From Phycisphaerae bacterium (GTDB lineage Bacteria > Planctomycetota > Phycisphaerae > UBA1845 > Fen-1342), in contig JAGNKU010000005.1 of NCBI GenBank assembly GCA_017999985.1, forward strand, positions 1-64,000: a stretch of DNA of 64,000 bases. The letters run 5' to 3'. The translations under genes were made by a program, and so were the position numbers. Shown here one piece after another: positions 1 to 8,201 of the stretch (within the stretch, counting starts at the first letter, position 1; each line of letters starts with the position of its first letter). Under the pieces are notes generated by a model. That model was not told the DNA's origin and searched no databases. It saw nothing but the letters and a program-made list of their open reading frames with translations.

Positions 1-1856
1 GCGGTACAGCGCTGCCAGCCGGCAAAGTCCGCCAGGTCCACGTCACCGTCACCGTCCGCGTCGGCCCACACGGTACCGCAGTCGCACGCATCGCCGGTGC
101 CATCGCCGTTCGAGTCCACCTGCTCCGGGTTCCAGGCGCCGGGGCAATTGTCGTGGGCGTCGGCGATTCCGTCCACGTCATTGTCGGTCTGGAACGGCTG
201 CCTCTGCCTAAAGAACAGCGGGTCGATGCTCTCGACCAAGCCGAACATCTGGAAGAGATGGTCGACCAGGCCGGAATCATACGGGACCCAGGACGGGTTG
301 GCCGACGAGACGCGCGTCAGGCCGTAGCGGAACCGCACGTCGCTGTTGGGCGGCTGGGCTTGCGCGAACTCGAGCAGCGTGTCGAGATCACCCCACGCCG
401 CCACGGCTTCCGGCGCGAAGACATTGTGATGATTGTAGATGCGGTCGGCGAAGTAACCGCTCGGATCGACGCCGGCAGTCAGGCCGTAGAGGTAGGGCAG
501 GTTCAGCCCCATGGCGCCGTAGAGCGCATCTGCCCGCATGTGATTCAGCATGTACTGCTCGAACTCCGCGTTGGCGGCGAAGTCAGTGTTGAAGAAGTGC
601 TGCTGGTGTACCCAGAACGCCGGGGCGAACCCGCCGGCGTTGTCAGTGAGTGTTGGAATGCCCTGGTACGAAATGTGCAGCACGTTGGCCGCGTTCAACC
701 ACAGCGGCGCGACCGCCAGGGCGCGCTGGTTGTTCGGTTGACGCAACGCCAGGCTCACCACCAGCATGTACTCGTTCCACGGCCGCAGCTCACCCGGTAG
801 CGCGCCGCCGCCCGGGGCCATGCCGAGATACACGCGTCCGTCCAGGCTGGGATGGATCGCGGCGTTGAAGTCCGTTGTCGCATAGAGTTCGTCCGCCAGC
901 GCGGCGATCGTGGCGTTGCCGTGAAAGTGGTTCTTTGCGAACAGTGCGCCGCTCACCAGCAACGCCGAGCCGATCGGGCTATACGTCGGGTCCCAGCCGC
1001 CGCCCGCGTACGCCCCCGTCGCCGGATCCATGAAATGCACCCAGTGCCCGTCCGGCTGGCGATCAGGAACCACGCCGGGCGTGTGCCCGGCGTACGCGGA
1101 GAGAATCCACTGCACCGCGACGTGACCGTTGTACATCAGGCCGAGATGATCCGCGGCGCAAATCGCCAGCAGCTCGAAGCCGGCGGCGTCCGGTGTGGCG
1201 GGGTGATAGGGTGGCACGGTCGGCGAATTGGGCAGGCCGTCCCGGACCATGCCGTTGCCGCACAGGGCATCGAGCACGTACGCCTTTGCGCGCTGCAACT
1301 GATCGGCGCGCAGTGCGTCAAGGTCGGTCGCGAAGTCGGTGCGCGTCAACGCCCATTTCACCCAGCGGATGCCGGATGGCTGGCCGTTGCCCACCTGCAC
1401 ACCCGAACCCTTCATGCGGATGTAGTTCGTCTGGCCAGGCACGAAGCACGTCACGGGGATCGTCGCGGCGTACGCGCGCGCCGTATCCATGTACTCGCTC
1501 TGTACCGGCTCCAGATTGGCAAGCGTTGGACCGGCAGAGACGGTAAGGTCAAAGGACTGCGTGAAGTGCTGCGATACAATGATGCGAAAGCGATACTGGC
1601 GCGCGTCGGCCGGGACGCCCGCGGGCAGGTCAAAGGCGATGTCGATCTGATCACCCTGCCAACCCATTTCGCTGGGCCAGGCCGTCGTCACGCCCACCGT
1701 GCCGCTGAACCCGGTGAAGTACGTCAGCGACCAGTCGCCGAAGTTCGTGACGTCAAAGATCGTGGTCGTACCGCGGGCGGGGAGCGCGCCGAGGCCGAGC
1801 GCCAGCCATACGCCTGCCCACATCCACGGTCGCGCACGCACCACGCTGCTCCTCAC
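1..1856 (-). CDS. Secreted glycoamylase-like protein with C-terminal Ca-binding repeats (3' end outside window)
   Basis: At least 618 codons, running off the left edge. The GTG start at 1856 overlaps the stop of the upstream GH1 gene as GTGA and has GGAGG seven bases upstream, so the pair is translationally coupled. The N-terminus (MRSSVVRARPW, then a hydrophobic stretch ending ALPARG) is a signal peptide. The middle carries glucoamylase-like (PF10091-type) signatures: PPYHPATPDAAGFELL, an AYAGHTPGVVPD segment, GGGWDPTYSPIGSALL and ELRPWNEYMLV. The C-terminus has a thrombospondin-3-like repeat (DNDVDGIADAHDNCPG, then DSNGDGTGDACDCG) and the beginning of an EF-hand/dockerin-like unit (DADGDGDVDLADFAGW). 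Such enzymes act on exported beta- or alpha-glucans; the exact substrate is not readable here. It has no open frame of its own called at either end because its stop lies outside the window. Confidence 0.8.
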   Translation of the reverse strand, partial: MRSSVVRARPWMWAGVWLALGLGALPARGTTTIFDVTNFGDWSLTYFTGFSGTVGVTTAWPSEMGWQGDQIDIAFDLPAGVPADARQYRFRIIVSQHFTQSFDLTVSAGPTLANLEPVQSEYMDTARAYAATIPVTCFVPGQTNYIRMKGSGVQVGNGQPSGIRWVKWALTRTDFATDLDALRADQLQRAKAYVLDALCGNGMVRDGLPNSPTVPPYHPATPDAAGFELLAICAADHLGLMYNGHVAVQWILSAYAGHTPGVVPDRQPDGHWVHFMDPATGAYAGGGWDPTYSPIGSALLVSGALFAKNHFHGNATIAALADELYATTDFNAAIHPSLDGRVYLGMAPGGGALPGELRPWNEYMLVVSLALRQPNNQRALAVAPLWLNAANVLHISYQGIPTLTDNAGGFAPAFWVHQQHFFNTDFAANAEFEQYMLNHMRADALYGAMGLNLPYLYGLTAGVDPSGYFADRIYNHHNVFAPEAVAAWGDLDTLLEFAQAQPPNSDVRFRYGLTRVSSANPSWVPYDSGLVDHLFQMFGLVESIDPLFFRQRQPFQTDNDVDGIADAHDNCPGAWNPEQVDSNGDGTGDACDCGTVWADADGDGDVDLADFAGWQRCT

Positions 1857-3241
1857 GACGACACCTCCACTCCACACTCCGGGCTGGTCACTCCGGCGTC
1901 ATCCAGACGCCCTTCGGTGATGAAACGGGCATACCAGTGCCCACTGGCCTTGATCGTGCGGTGTTGTGTTTCAGGATCGCAACGCACGATTCCAAAGCGC
2001 TTGGTGAAGCCATACGACCACTCGAGGTTGTCGAACAGCGACCAGACGAAGTAGCCGCGCACATCCACGCCTTCCGCCAGCGCCTGCCCGACGGCCGCAA
2101 TGTGATCGCGCAAGTACGTGATGCGCGGCAGGTCATTCACAAGACCGGTCTCGGAAGGCTGGTCGTCAAACGCGGCCCCGTTCTCTGTAACGTAGATCGG
2201 CAGGCCGGCATAGCGCTCGTGCAGCCAATGCAACAACCGGCGCAGACCATCCGGCACCACCGGCCAACCCATCTGCGTGTGCGTAACATGCCGCTGGGGA
2301 ACGATTTCCAGCTCCATCGCCCCCACCCCAGGGGCGTGGCGCACAACGTCACTCGAGTAGTAATTCAGCCCCACAAAGTCCATCGAACGCTTCAGCAGTC
2401 GGCTATCCTCCGGCGAAAACGGCGGCAGCAGCGCCCCGAGGCGCTCGCGAAGCACGGCGGGGTAATCGCCAAAATACGGCGGGTCGGTGAACCAGCCGCC
2501 GAAGTTCAGCGTGGCCCGCTCGGCGGCCTCGGTATCCGCCGTGCTGTCTGACGCGGGATAGTTGTAGGTGGTGTTCAGCGCGAAGCTGATGGCACCCTGA
2601 TTGTGCCGCCCGGCTCGATATTGCGCGACAGCATAAGCGTGGGCGCGCAACAGGTTGTGCCCGACGACGTAGCCGAGCGCCCGGTCCTGAATGCCAGGTG
2701 CGTGAACCCCCCGGAAGTAACCGTCGTTCACCACGACCCAAGGCTCGTTCACGGTCAGCCAGTGGCCTACGCGGTCGCCGAGACGGTCGAAGACCTGCCG
2801 GGCATAGTCGGCGAAAATCGCCGGCAGCTCAGCGCTGGTCCACCCGCCAAGCTCCGCCTGCAGCACAGCCGGAAGGTCCCAGTGGTACAACGTTGCCAGC
2901 GGCTGGATCCCGGCGGCTTGCAGCTCGTCCACCAGTCGGTCGTAAAAGTCCAGACCGGCGGCGTTCACGGCACCGCGACCGGCGGGCATGACGCGCGGCC
3001 AACTCACGCTGAAGCGGTACGCACGCAGATTCAGACGCCGCATAAGCTCAACGTCGTCCCGGAACCGGCGATAGTGGTCGCAGGTCACCTGGCCCGTAGC
3101 TCCGCCGGCGACCTTGCCGGGCCACTGGCAGAACTCATCCCAGATGCTGGACCCTTTGCCATCCGCGGCGTCGGCGCCCTCGACCTGGAAGGCCGAGGTC
3201 GCGGCACCCCACAGAAAGCGCTCGGGGAAATTGACGGCCAT
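1853..3241 (-). CDS. GH1 beta-glucosidase
   Basis: 462 residues, the normal length for a bacterial GH1 enzyme. It begins with the typical NFPERFLWGAATSAFQVEGA-like N-terminus. The acid/base motif TVNEP (Glu about 166) and nucleophile motif YVTENG (Glu about 353) are both intact. There is no signal peptide, so it should be cytoplasmic and hydrolyse short beta-glucosides taken into the cell. It is the first gene of a two-gene operon with the secreted glycoamylase-like gene, overlapping it by four bases. No clear Shine-Dalgarno precedes the ATG. Upstream is a divergent promoter with a LacI-family-type operator, which suggests sugar-responsive repression. Confidence 0.93.
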   Translation of the reverse strand: MAVNFPERFLWGAATSAFQVEGADAADGKGSSIWDEFCQWPGKVAGGATGQVTCDHYRRFRDDVELMRRLNLRAYRFSVSWPRVMPAGRGAVNAAGLDFYDRLVDELQAAGIQPLATLYHWDLPAVLQAELGGWTSAELPAIFADYARQVFDRLGDRVGHWLTVNEPWVVVNDGYFRGVHAPGIQDRALGYVVGHNLLRAHAYAVAQYRAGRHNQGAISFALNTTYNYPASDSTADTEAAERATLNFGGWFTDPPYFGDYPAVLRERLGALLPPFSPEDSRLLKRSMDFVGLNYYSSDVVRHAPGVGAMELEIVPQRHVTHTQMGWPVVPDGLRRLLHWLHERYAGLPIYVTENGAAFDDQPSETGLVNDLPRITYLRDHIAAVGQALAEGVDVRGYFVWSLFDNLEWSYGFTKRFGIVRCDPETQHRTIKASGHWYARFITEGRLDDAGVTSPECGVEVSS

Positions 3242-3408
3242 ACGTGATCCACAACTGGACAGGCGGGCGCCTACAATATCTTAGCAGGTGACGCTCATGC
3301 CGGCACGCGGTACCCCGGAAGGCACCTGAATGCAAGTGCCCATGCAGCAAGCAGTTTGCGATCACAGGCGCACGTCGGCGCGTGCAATCGCGCCCGCACC
3401 TGTCCCAG

Positions 3409-3437
3409 AGCATACCAGATTATGAAAGCGCTTGCAA
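3409..3437 (-). promoter_or_regulatory. Leftward promoter for the GH1-glycoamylase operon
   Basis: On the minus strand TTGCAA (3437-3432) is followed after 17 bases by TATGCT (3414-3409). The -35 hexamer is its own reverse complement and is also used by the rightward promoter. The LacI-type palindrome lies in the spacer and covers most of the -35. Confidence 0.45.
3423..3436. promoter_or_regulatory. LacI-family-type operator
   Basis: TGAAAGCGCTTGCA is a 14-base near-perfect palindrome (one mismatch) that fits the LacI/GalR-family operator pattern with a central CG. It overlaps the shared -35 hexamer of the two divergent promoters, so a bound repressor should block both. No LacI-family gene is present in the window. 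Confidence 0.55.
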
Positions 3438-3460
3438 TGCGAGTTTTCCCGTGGTATACT
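3432..3460 (+). promoter_or_regulatory. Rightward promoter for the PEP-CTERM gene
   Basis: TTGCAA (3432-3437), 17-base spacer, TATACT (3455-3460). Transcription would start near 3467, giving a leader of about 115 bases before the ATG at 3583. Confidence 0.55.
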
Positions 3461-3471
3461 CCATAGTGCTC

Positions 3472-3489
3472 AGGACGGCACTCCGTCCT
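3472..3489 (+). other. 5'-leader hairpin
   Basis: AGGACGG-CACT-CCGTCCT forms a perfect 7-bp stem with a 4-base loop within a few bases of the predicted transcription start. A stem at the 5' end commonly protects mRNA; the role here is inferred. Confidence 0.4.
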
Positions 3490-3582
3490 CCGGGCGCCGT
3501 GTCGCGAGTACACCGTGTCCTCGGCCGGCGCCGTGAGACGCAGATCGCACGTCTCGGCATCATTCTCCAGGAGGTGTGAACA

Positions 3583-4365
3583 ATGAAGACAGCCATTAGC
3601 GTGTGCGTACTTCTGGTAGTGGCGACGGCCGTGGCGTCGCCGGTGATCGACTCCGCCATCATCAAGCCGCGGCTCTGGAACGACGCGTCGTATTCGGTCT
3701 TCACCAGTGGCAACCTGTATCCAGCGAGCATCTGGATGGACGACCAGGGCCTGGACCAGGGTGGCTGGGCCAACCGCCACAACTTCCGCCTTTCGGCCAA
3801 CGGTGGCATCAGCGAAGCCGTCTTCATGAACAATGACGGCTTTGCGTTCTTCAGCGACGTGACCATCACCGGCACGGCCAACATCGAGGGCGGCCTGAAC
3901 GTGTCGCCGTGGTGGTCGAAGGACTTCGACGGCGTGTTCATGCTCCGCACGGATGACGGCGAAGTGTCGTGCTGGGGCGGCCGGCTGCCGTTCTATAACT
4001 TCACGGCCAATCACGGCGTGACCTACACGAACGGCGAGACCGTGCGTCTGGGCGTGGTGTACAACCCGAACAGCCTGACTGCGGAGGATCCGGGCACGAT
4101 CCAGTATTTCTACACCGAAGGTGGCACGACCTACACGAGCGGCGTCCTCAACTTCGACATGGGCAACCCGGCTGAGGACCCACCTTACGGCCTGTGGGGC
4201 ATCCTGAATGACGCCCGCGTGGGCGGCTGGTTCATGCCGAAGGTGAACAGCGCGATCCCGGGCAACTGGGGTCACATCGAATTCGCGAACATGGTGTACA
4301 CGCCGGAGCCGGCCGGCCTGGCGCTGCTGGGGCTGGGCCTGGCGCTGCTTCGGAGAGGACGGTAA
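3583..4365 (+). CDS. PEP-CTERM sorting domain protein
   Basis: 260 residues. An AGGAGG ribosome-binding site precedes the ATG. Residues 1-18 form a signal peptide ending AVAS. The C-terminus is a complete PEP-CTERM anchor: TPEP, then a Leu/Gly/Ala-rich membrane segment, then RRGR, the signal processed by exosortase during export to the outer surface or extracellular matrix. The body is rich in aromatic residues and Gly (WWSKDFDGVFML, YFYTEGGTTYTSG) and is predicted beta-rich; I do not recognise an enzyme family. It is transcribed divergently from the GH1 operon behind a shared regulatory site, so it may be induced by the same sugar. No exosortase gene is in the window. Confidence 0.88.
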   Translation: MKTAISVCVLLVVATAVASPVIDSAIIKPRLWNDASYSVFTSGNLYPASIWMDDQGLDQGGWANRHNFRLSANGGISEAVFMNNDGFAFFSDVTITGTANIEGGLNVSPWWSKDFDGVFMLRTDDGEVSCWGGRLPFYNFTANHGVTYTNGETVRLGVVYNPNSLTAEDPGTIQYFYTEGGTTYTSGVLNFDMGNPAEDPPYGLWGILNDARVGGWFMPKVNSAIPGNWGHIEFANMVYTPEPAGLALLGLGLALLRRGR

Positions 4366-4372
4366 GGGTCGC

Positions 4373-4397
4373 GCGGCCGCACGGATGTTGCGGCCGC
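4373..4397 (+). terminator. Possible terminator hairpin
   Basis: GCGGCCGC, nine-base loop, GCGGCCGC, followed by TTGCTTTG. The 8-bp GC stem is strong but the T-tract is interrupted. Confidence 0.4.
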
Positions 4398-4505
4398 TTG
4401 CTTTGAGTCGGCGCGCCCACACGGAGCCGGGTCACCGTCCCGGAGGCCGCGGGTCCGTGTGGGCGGCAGATGGTGAGCCAGGCACGGAGCGCCGGAGTAC
4501 GACAG

Positions 4506-5315
4506 ATGGCCTCGAGCGACAAGCGTCAACACGGGTGCACACAAGCGTTCACGCTCATCGAGCTCTTGGTGGTGGTTGCGATCATCGCGCTGCTGATATC
4601 GATCCTGCTGCCGGCGTTGGGCCGGGCGCGGGCAACGGCCAAGGAAGCCGTCTGCCGGTCCAACCTGCATCAGCTCGCCCTCGCGACGACGTACTACTCG
4701 GACGACAACAAGGGCCGGCTGCCGTACATTCAGGGCACGCCGGATGGCGAACAGGATCGCGCGCCTTACTACCAGTACCACCAGTTTTTCCACTTCTGGC
4801 CGTACCTGAAAGATCTCCGGGCTTACAAGTGCCCGTCGGCGGCTGGCGAAACGTCGGTTCTGTCGTACAAGCCGACGGACGAAGAATATAGCTTCTACGT
4901 CGTGAAGAAGGCGGACTCGCTCTACATCAAGGCCTTCAAGAACGGCTGGTGGCCGGCGATCAATCCGACCGACTATACCGGCGAGCTGATCTCCGCCCTG
5001 TACACCGAGTACTGGTTCAACGACTGGGGCAAGTGGGCTTCAACCGCGGAGGGTCCGGTGCCGGCGGTGAGCGGCGGGCTCATCAGCAAGATCCCGTTCG
5101 TCGCCGATACCGTGACGATCTGCGACGCGAAGTGGGAGTCGATGACGCCGCGACACGGCGACGGGCGCGCATTTGCGTTTCTCGACGCGCACGTGGAGCG
5201 GCTGTCACGCACCCGCTACAAGGACCCCGCCAAGCTGAAGGACTACGACGGCCATAAGAACCGCCCGTTTTACTGCTGGGGCCTGACGCGGACGGGGATA
5301 GACGGCGATCCTTGA
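4506..5315 (+). CDS. Prepilin-like protein with N-terminal methylation signal
   Basis: 269 residues from the ATG at 4506, chosen over an in-frame ATG at 4470 because GGAG sits eight bases upstream. The N-terminus ([20 protein letters not shown]) is a type IV prepilin/type II pseudopilin cleavage and methylation motif with Phe after the cleavage point and Glu5, followed by the hydrophobic helix. Further on are two Cys (VCRSNLHQ and YKCPSAAGE) and a C-terminal [15 protein letters not shown] motif like the H-X9-D(G) segment of the large planctomycete pseudopilin families. Members are found in many copies per genome; specific function is unknown. Another member lies at 46118-47155. Confidence 0.88.
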   Translation: MASSDKRQHGCTQAFTLIELLVVVAIIALLISILLPALGRARATAKEAVCRSNLHQLALATTYYSDDNKGRLPYIQGTPDGEQDRAPYYQYHQFFHFWPYLKDLRAYKCPSAAGETSVLSYKPTDEEYSFYVVKKADSLYIKAFKNGWWPAINPTDYTGELISALYTEYWFNDWGKWASTAEGPVPAVSGGLISKIPFVADTVTICDAKWESMTPRHGDGRAFAFLDAHVERLSRTRYKDPAKLKDYDGHKNRPFYCWGLTRTGIDGDP

Positions 5316-5428
5316 ACCTGACCATCGTCGCTCAGGCGCCTGCGCCGGACAGGGCATTGCGGTTCGAGACGCGTGAACATCTGTCCGTGTGTTTCTGTGT
5401 GCGCTGCAATTGAGAGGACTAAGGCGTT

Positions 5429-7216
5429 ATGACACTACGCAGGGCAATGACAATCGGCGTGCTCGGGCTACTCCTGGCGCCAGCGGCGCTGCTGGCCCGG
5501 CAAAGCATTCTGAAGAACGGCAGCATGGAGTTCGGCGAGGGCGCGGGCGCGATCGATCCGCAGGTCGCGGACCAGTGGACCGAGTTCGGCATCAACGTCG
5601 AGCGCTCCCCCACCGTGAACTACTACCCCCCGGACGGGGGCTACGCGCTGAAGGCCTTCGGCGATGGCGACAGCACCGCGTCCGGCGCGAACCAGGTGAT
5701 CGCCGGCGTCAGCGCCGGGCAGATCGTGAGCGCCTCGGTGCAACTGCACACCCCCTCATTCGACAAGCTCGGCGGCAGCGGTCAGGCCGGGCTGGTGCTT
5801 GAGTTCCTGGACATGTTCGGCGGCACGATCAGCCTCTACCAGGTCTATCCGCTGAACGCGGCTTCCCCGGGCAGCACCTGGATCCCGGCCGCACTCGGCC
5901 CCTACACGGCCCCGGCGGGCACCGTCAAAGTGCGCGTCGCCTGCCGCCTGACCTGGACGCCAGGCGACATTTCCGGCGCGGCGTACTGGGATGATGTCAT
6001 CGTTCTGGTCAACGGGACTGACCTGGTGTTGAACGGCGATTTCGAGACCGCCGGCCACAGCACCGGGCAGAGCTCGATGGGCATCGACGACTGGATTGGC
6101 TTCAACGACCAGGAAAAGTCCGCCGACGTCGCGAACGACGGCCTGGCGAGCCTCAAGCTCGGGACGCGCGAGGCGTATTCCGGCCTGTTCCAGAACATGA
6201 AGACACTGCAGGAGGGCGACCGCGTGTACCTGCAGGCCTACGTCTGGAACCCGCAGACCGACCCGCTCGTCGAAAACTCGCGCGCCGGGCTCAAGCTGGA
6301 ATTCTCGGCCGGCGGCGGCAGCGCTCCGCCCCCGGTGGAGAACCTGGCGTTCGATGAGACGGCGACCGCCGATCAGTGGACGCTGGTCGACCTGAGCACG
6401 ACCGTGCCGGAGGACGTGTCCATCGCGAAGATCGTCTGCATTTACGTCGGCGACGCGCAGACGATTGGCGACGTGCACTTCGACTGGGCCTATGCCGAGC
6501 TCAGCACCGCGCCTGGCGTGAACCAACTGCTGAACCCGAGTTTCGAGGACGGCCTCGGCGGACCGAACGGCATCGCGGACTGGACCGAGTTCTATACGAC
6601 GGGCGTCTCGTCCGCGCGCAAGAGCTGTTTCACGGTGCCGGCCTACGATGAAATCTGCACGATGAAGGCCACCGGCCAGGCCGTCGCCGGCATCTTCCAG
6701 GAAATCGCGGTGACACCCGGCGAAACACTGGACGTCAGCGCGTACCTGTACACGCCGAGCACGGCGAAGCTGACCGGGCCGGGCCTGGCCGGCGTCAAGG
6801 TCGAGTGGGTGCTGGGCACGGTGCCGCCGCCGGTCGACATCGGTCCGGCCAGCAACACGATCAACGCGAGCGCCCCGAAGAACACGTGGATCAGGCTCTA
6901 CATCGACTACACGATGCCCGCGGGGACGAACGCGACCACGCGCTTCGTGGACATCATCGAGAAGGGCACGGCCCTGAGCGGCCGGGTCTACTTCGACGCC
7001 TGCGAAGCGGTTGTGCTCAACCGGTTCGACGGCGCCGATGCCGACGGCGACGACGACGAGGACCTGCACGACTTCGCCCAGATGCAGATCGCGTATACCG
7101 GCAGCGGGGGACCGATGAAGTGGAACGGCATGGTGTTCGACTCGACGGGCGACAATGACGTCGACTTTGCCGATTTCCAGTACTTTGCGCCGCACATGAC
7201 CGGCCCGCTCCCGTAA
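5429..7216 (+). CDS. Secreted protein with three carbohydrate-binding-like modules and an EF-hand tail
   Basis: 595 residues with a signal peptide ending ALLARQ. Three repeats start with a similar strand: ILKNGSMEF (about 24), LVLNGDFET (about 200) and QLLNPSFED (about 367). This 'NGxFE' opening and the alternating hydrophobic pattern match CBM4/9-like jelly-roll modules. The C-terminus (DADGDDDEDLHDF, then DSTGDNDVDFADF) is a pair of Ca-binding loops similar to a dockerin. No catalytic domain is visible, so it is probably a glycan-binding or scaffold-associated extracellular protein. An alternative start is the ATG at 5447. The next gene follows after 16 bases, so the two form an operon. Confidence 0.8.
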   Translation: MTLRRAMTIGVLGLLLAPAALLARQSILKNGSMEFGEGAGAIDPQVADQWTEFGINVERSPTVNYYPPDGGYALKAFGDGDSTASGANQVIAGVSAGQIVSASVQLHTPSFDKLGGSGQAGLVLEFLDMFGGTISLYQVYPLNAASPGSTWIPAALGPYTAPAGTVKVRVACRLTWTPGDISGAAYWDDVIVLVNGTDLVLNGDFETAGHSTGQSSMGIDDWIGFNDQEKSADVANDGLASLKLGTREAYSGLFQNMKTLQEGDRVYLQAYVWNPQTDPLVENSRAGLKLEFSAGGGSAPPPVENLAFDETATADQWTLVDLSTTVPEDVSIAKIVCIYVGDAQTIGDVHFDWAYAELSTAPGVNQLLNPSFEDGLGGPNGIADWTEFYTTGVSSARKSCFTVPAYDEICTMKATGQAVAGIFQEIAVTPGETLDVSAYLYTPSTAKLTGPGLAGVKVEWVLGTVPPPVDIGPASNTINASAPKNTWIRLYIDYTMPAGTNATTRFVDIIEKGTALSGRVYFDACEAVVLNRFDGADADGDDDEDLHDFAQMQIAYTGSGGPMKWNGMVFDSTGDNDVDFADFQYFAPHMTGPLP

Positions 7217-7232
7217 CCCGGAGGAATTGAAG

Positions 7233-8120
7233 ATGCTTACACGTCGAATTTGTGCCCTGCTCGCGGTCGCGGCCCTGTCCGCCTCCGCGCTCGCGGCCGG
7301 CACCGTTTCGTTCATCCTCGAATCGCCCCAGGCCGGCACGAATGTGGCCCCCGGCGCGATCATCGACTGGACCATCAAGGTCAGCGTCTCCACCGGCGAC
7401 AACGTCGGCCTGGCGCTGTTCGCCTGCGACCTGACGCAGGACGCCGCCAACCCCGAAAAGTTCGATCTGCCGTACGGCAACGCCGCCTCGATTCCCGCCG
7501 CACTGGCCAAGTTCAACCGCCCGCTCGGCATCACCAATCCCGGCGAAGCCGGCAACCCGTCCGGCTACGTCGGCGTGCAGCGCGGCACCGCCGGCGCGAA
7601 GAACCTGGTTCAGATCGGCGGCGCCCAGAACACGTTCGGCACCGCGATGGCCTCGGGCTCGGGCATTGCTGAGAACGCGGTCGTGACCGGCGGCATCGGC
7701 CAGAGCGGCCAGCAGATCGTGCTGTCCGGTTCGTTTACGGCCCCGGCGACCACGGGCGCTTACACCTTCCGCCTGGAGAACGCCCTGGCGAACGTGTTGA
7801 CCAGCGTGGCGACGCCGCCGGCGTATTCGCCGGTGACGGCGGCGACTGTGAATGTCGCCGGTGCGAGCTTCACGTTCAACGTTCAGTCGGCGCCCGCGTA
7901 CTGCCTGGGCGACCTGAACTGTGACGGCGTGGTGAGTTTCGGCGACATCAACCCGTTCGTCCTGTACCTGTCGAACTACGCGACGTGGCAGACGACCTAC
8001 GCGGGCTGCAATCCGAAGAACGGCGACATCAATGATGACGGCGTGTATCCGGGCTTCGGCGACATCAACCCGTTCGTGACGCTGCTGAGCACGAGCTCGC
8101 TGCCGATCACCTGCCCGTAA
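7233..8120 (+). CDS. Secreted beta-sandwich protein with GDLNCDG/GDINPF dockerin-like tail
   Basis: 295 residues from the ATG at 7233 (GGAGGA seven bases upstream; an in-frame TTG two codons earlier is less likely). A signal peptide ends SASALAAG. Residues 25-215 look like one beta-sandwich beginning TVSFILESPQAGTNVAPGA, loosely like a cohesin or a carbohydrate-binding module; this is not a firm assignment. Residues 223-295 are the two-repeat tail: YCLGDLNCDGVVSFGDINPF and, 30 residues later, NGDINDDG...GFGDINPFVTLLS, ending ITCP. The same tail closes three other secreted proteins in this window. Residues D, N and D of the Ca loops are intact. Confidence 0.78.
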   Translation: MLTRRICALLAVAALSASALAAGTVSFILESPQAGTNVAPGAIIDWTIKVSVSTGDNVGLALFACDLTQDAANPEKFDLPYGNAASIPAALAKFNRPLGITNPGEAGNPSGYVGVQRGTAGAKNLVQIGGAQNTFGTAMASGSGIAENAVVTGGIGQSGQQIVLSGSFTAPATTGAYTFRLENALANVLTSVATPPAYSPVTAATVNVAGASFTFNVQSAPAYCLGDLNCDGVVSFGDINPFVLYLSNYATWQTTYAGCNPKNGDINDDGVYPGFGDINPFVTLLSTSSLPITCP

Positions 8121-8158
8121 CGGCGGGCGCGACGTAGCACTTGAGCGTTGTTCACACA

Positions 8159-8197
8159 CGCAGGCCGGCGAGTCATCGTCGGCCTGCGTCTCGTTTC
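8159..8197. terminator. Terminator between convergent genes
   Basis: CGCAGGCCG (8159-8167) pairs with CGGCCTGCG (8180-8188) and is followed on the plus strand by TCTCGTTTC. It lies between the stop of the 7233 gene and the stop of the leftward 8202 gene. Confidence 0.6.
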
Positions 8198-8201
8198 TGC
8201 G

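Larger units (their letters stand above)
3242..3582. other. Divergent intergenic region between GH1 and PEP-CTERM genes
   Basis: 341 bases without a gene. It holds two back-to-back sigma-70-like promoters that share one -35 hexamer, a LacI-type palindrome and a hairpin in the rightward leader, each listed separately. Predicted leaders are about 160 bases leftward and about 115 bases rightward. Confidence 0.6.

Noticed and set aside
5756..7555. 599-codon open frame on the minus strand
   Set aside because: Antisense to the CBM-like protein gene; no recognisable motif.
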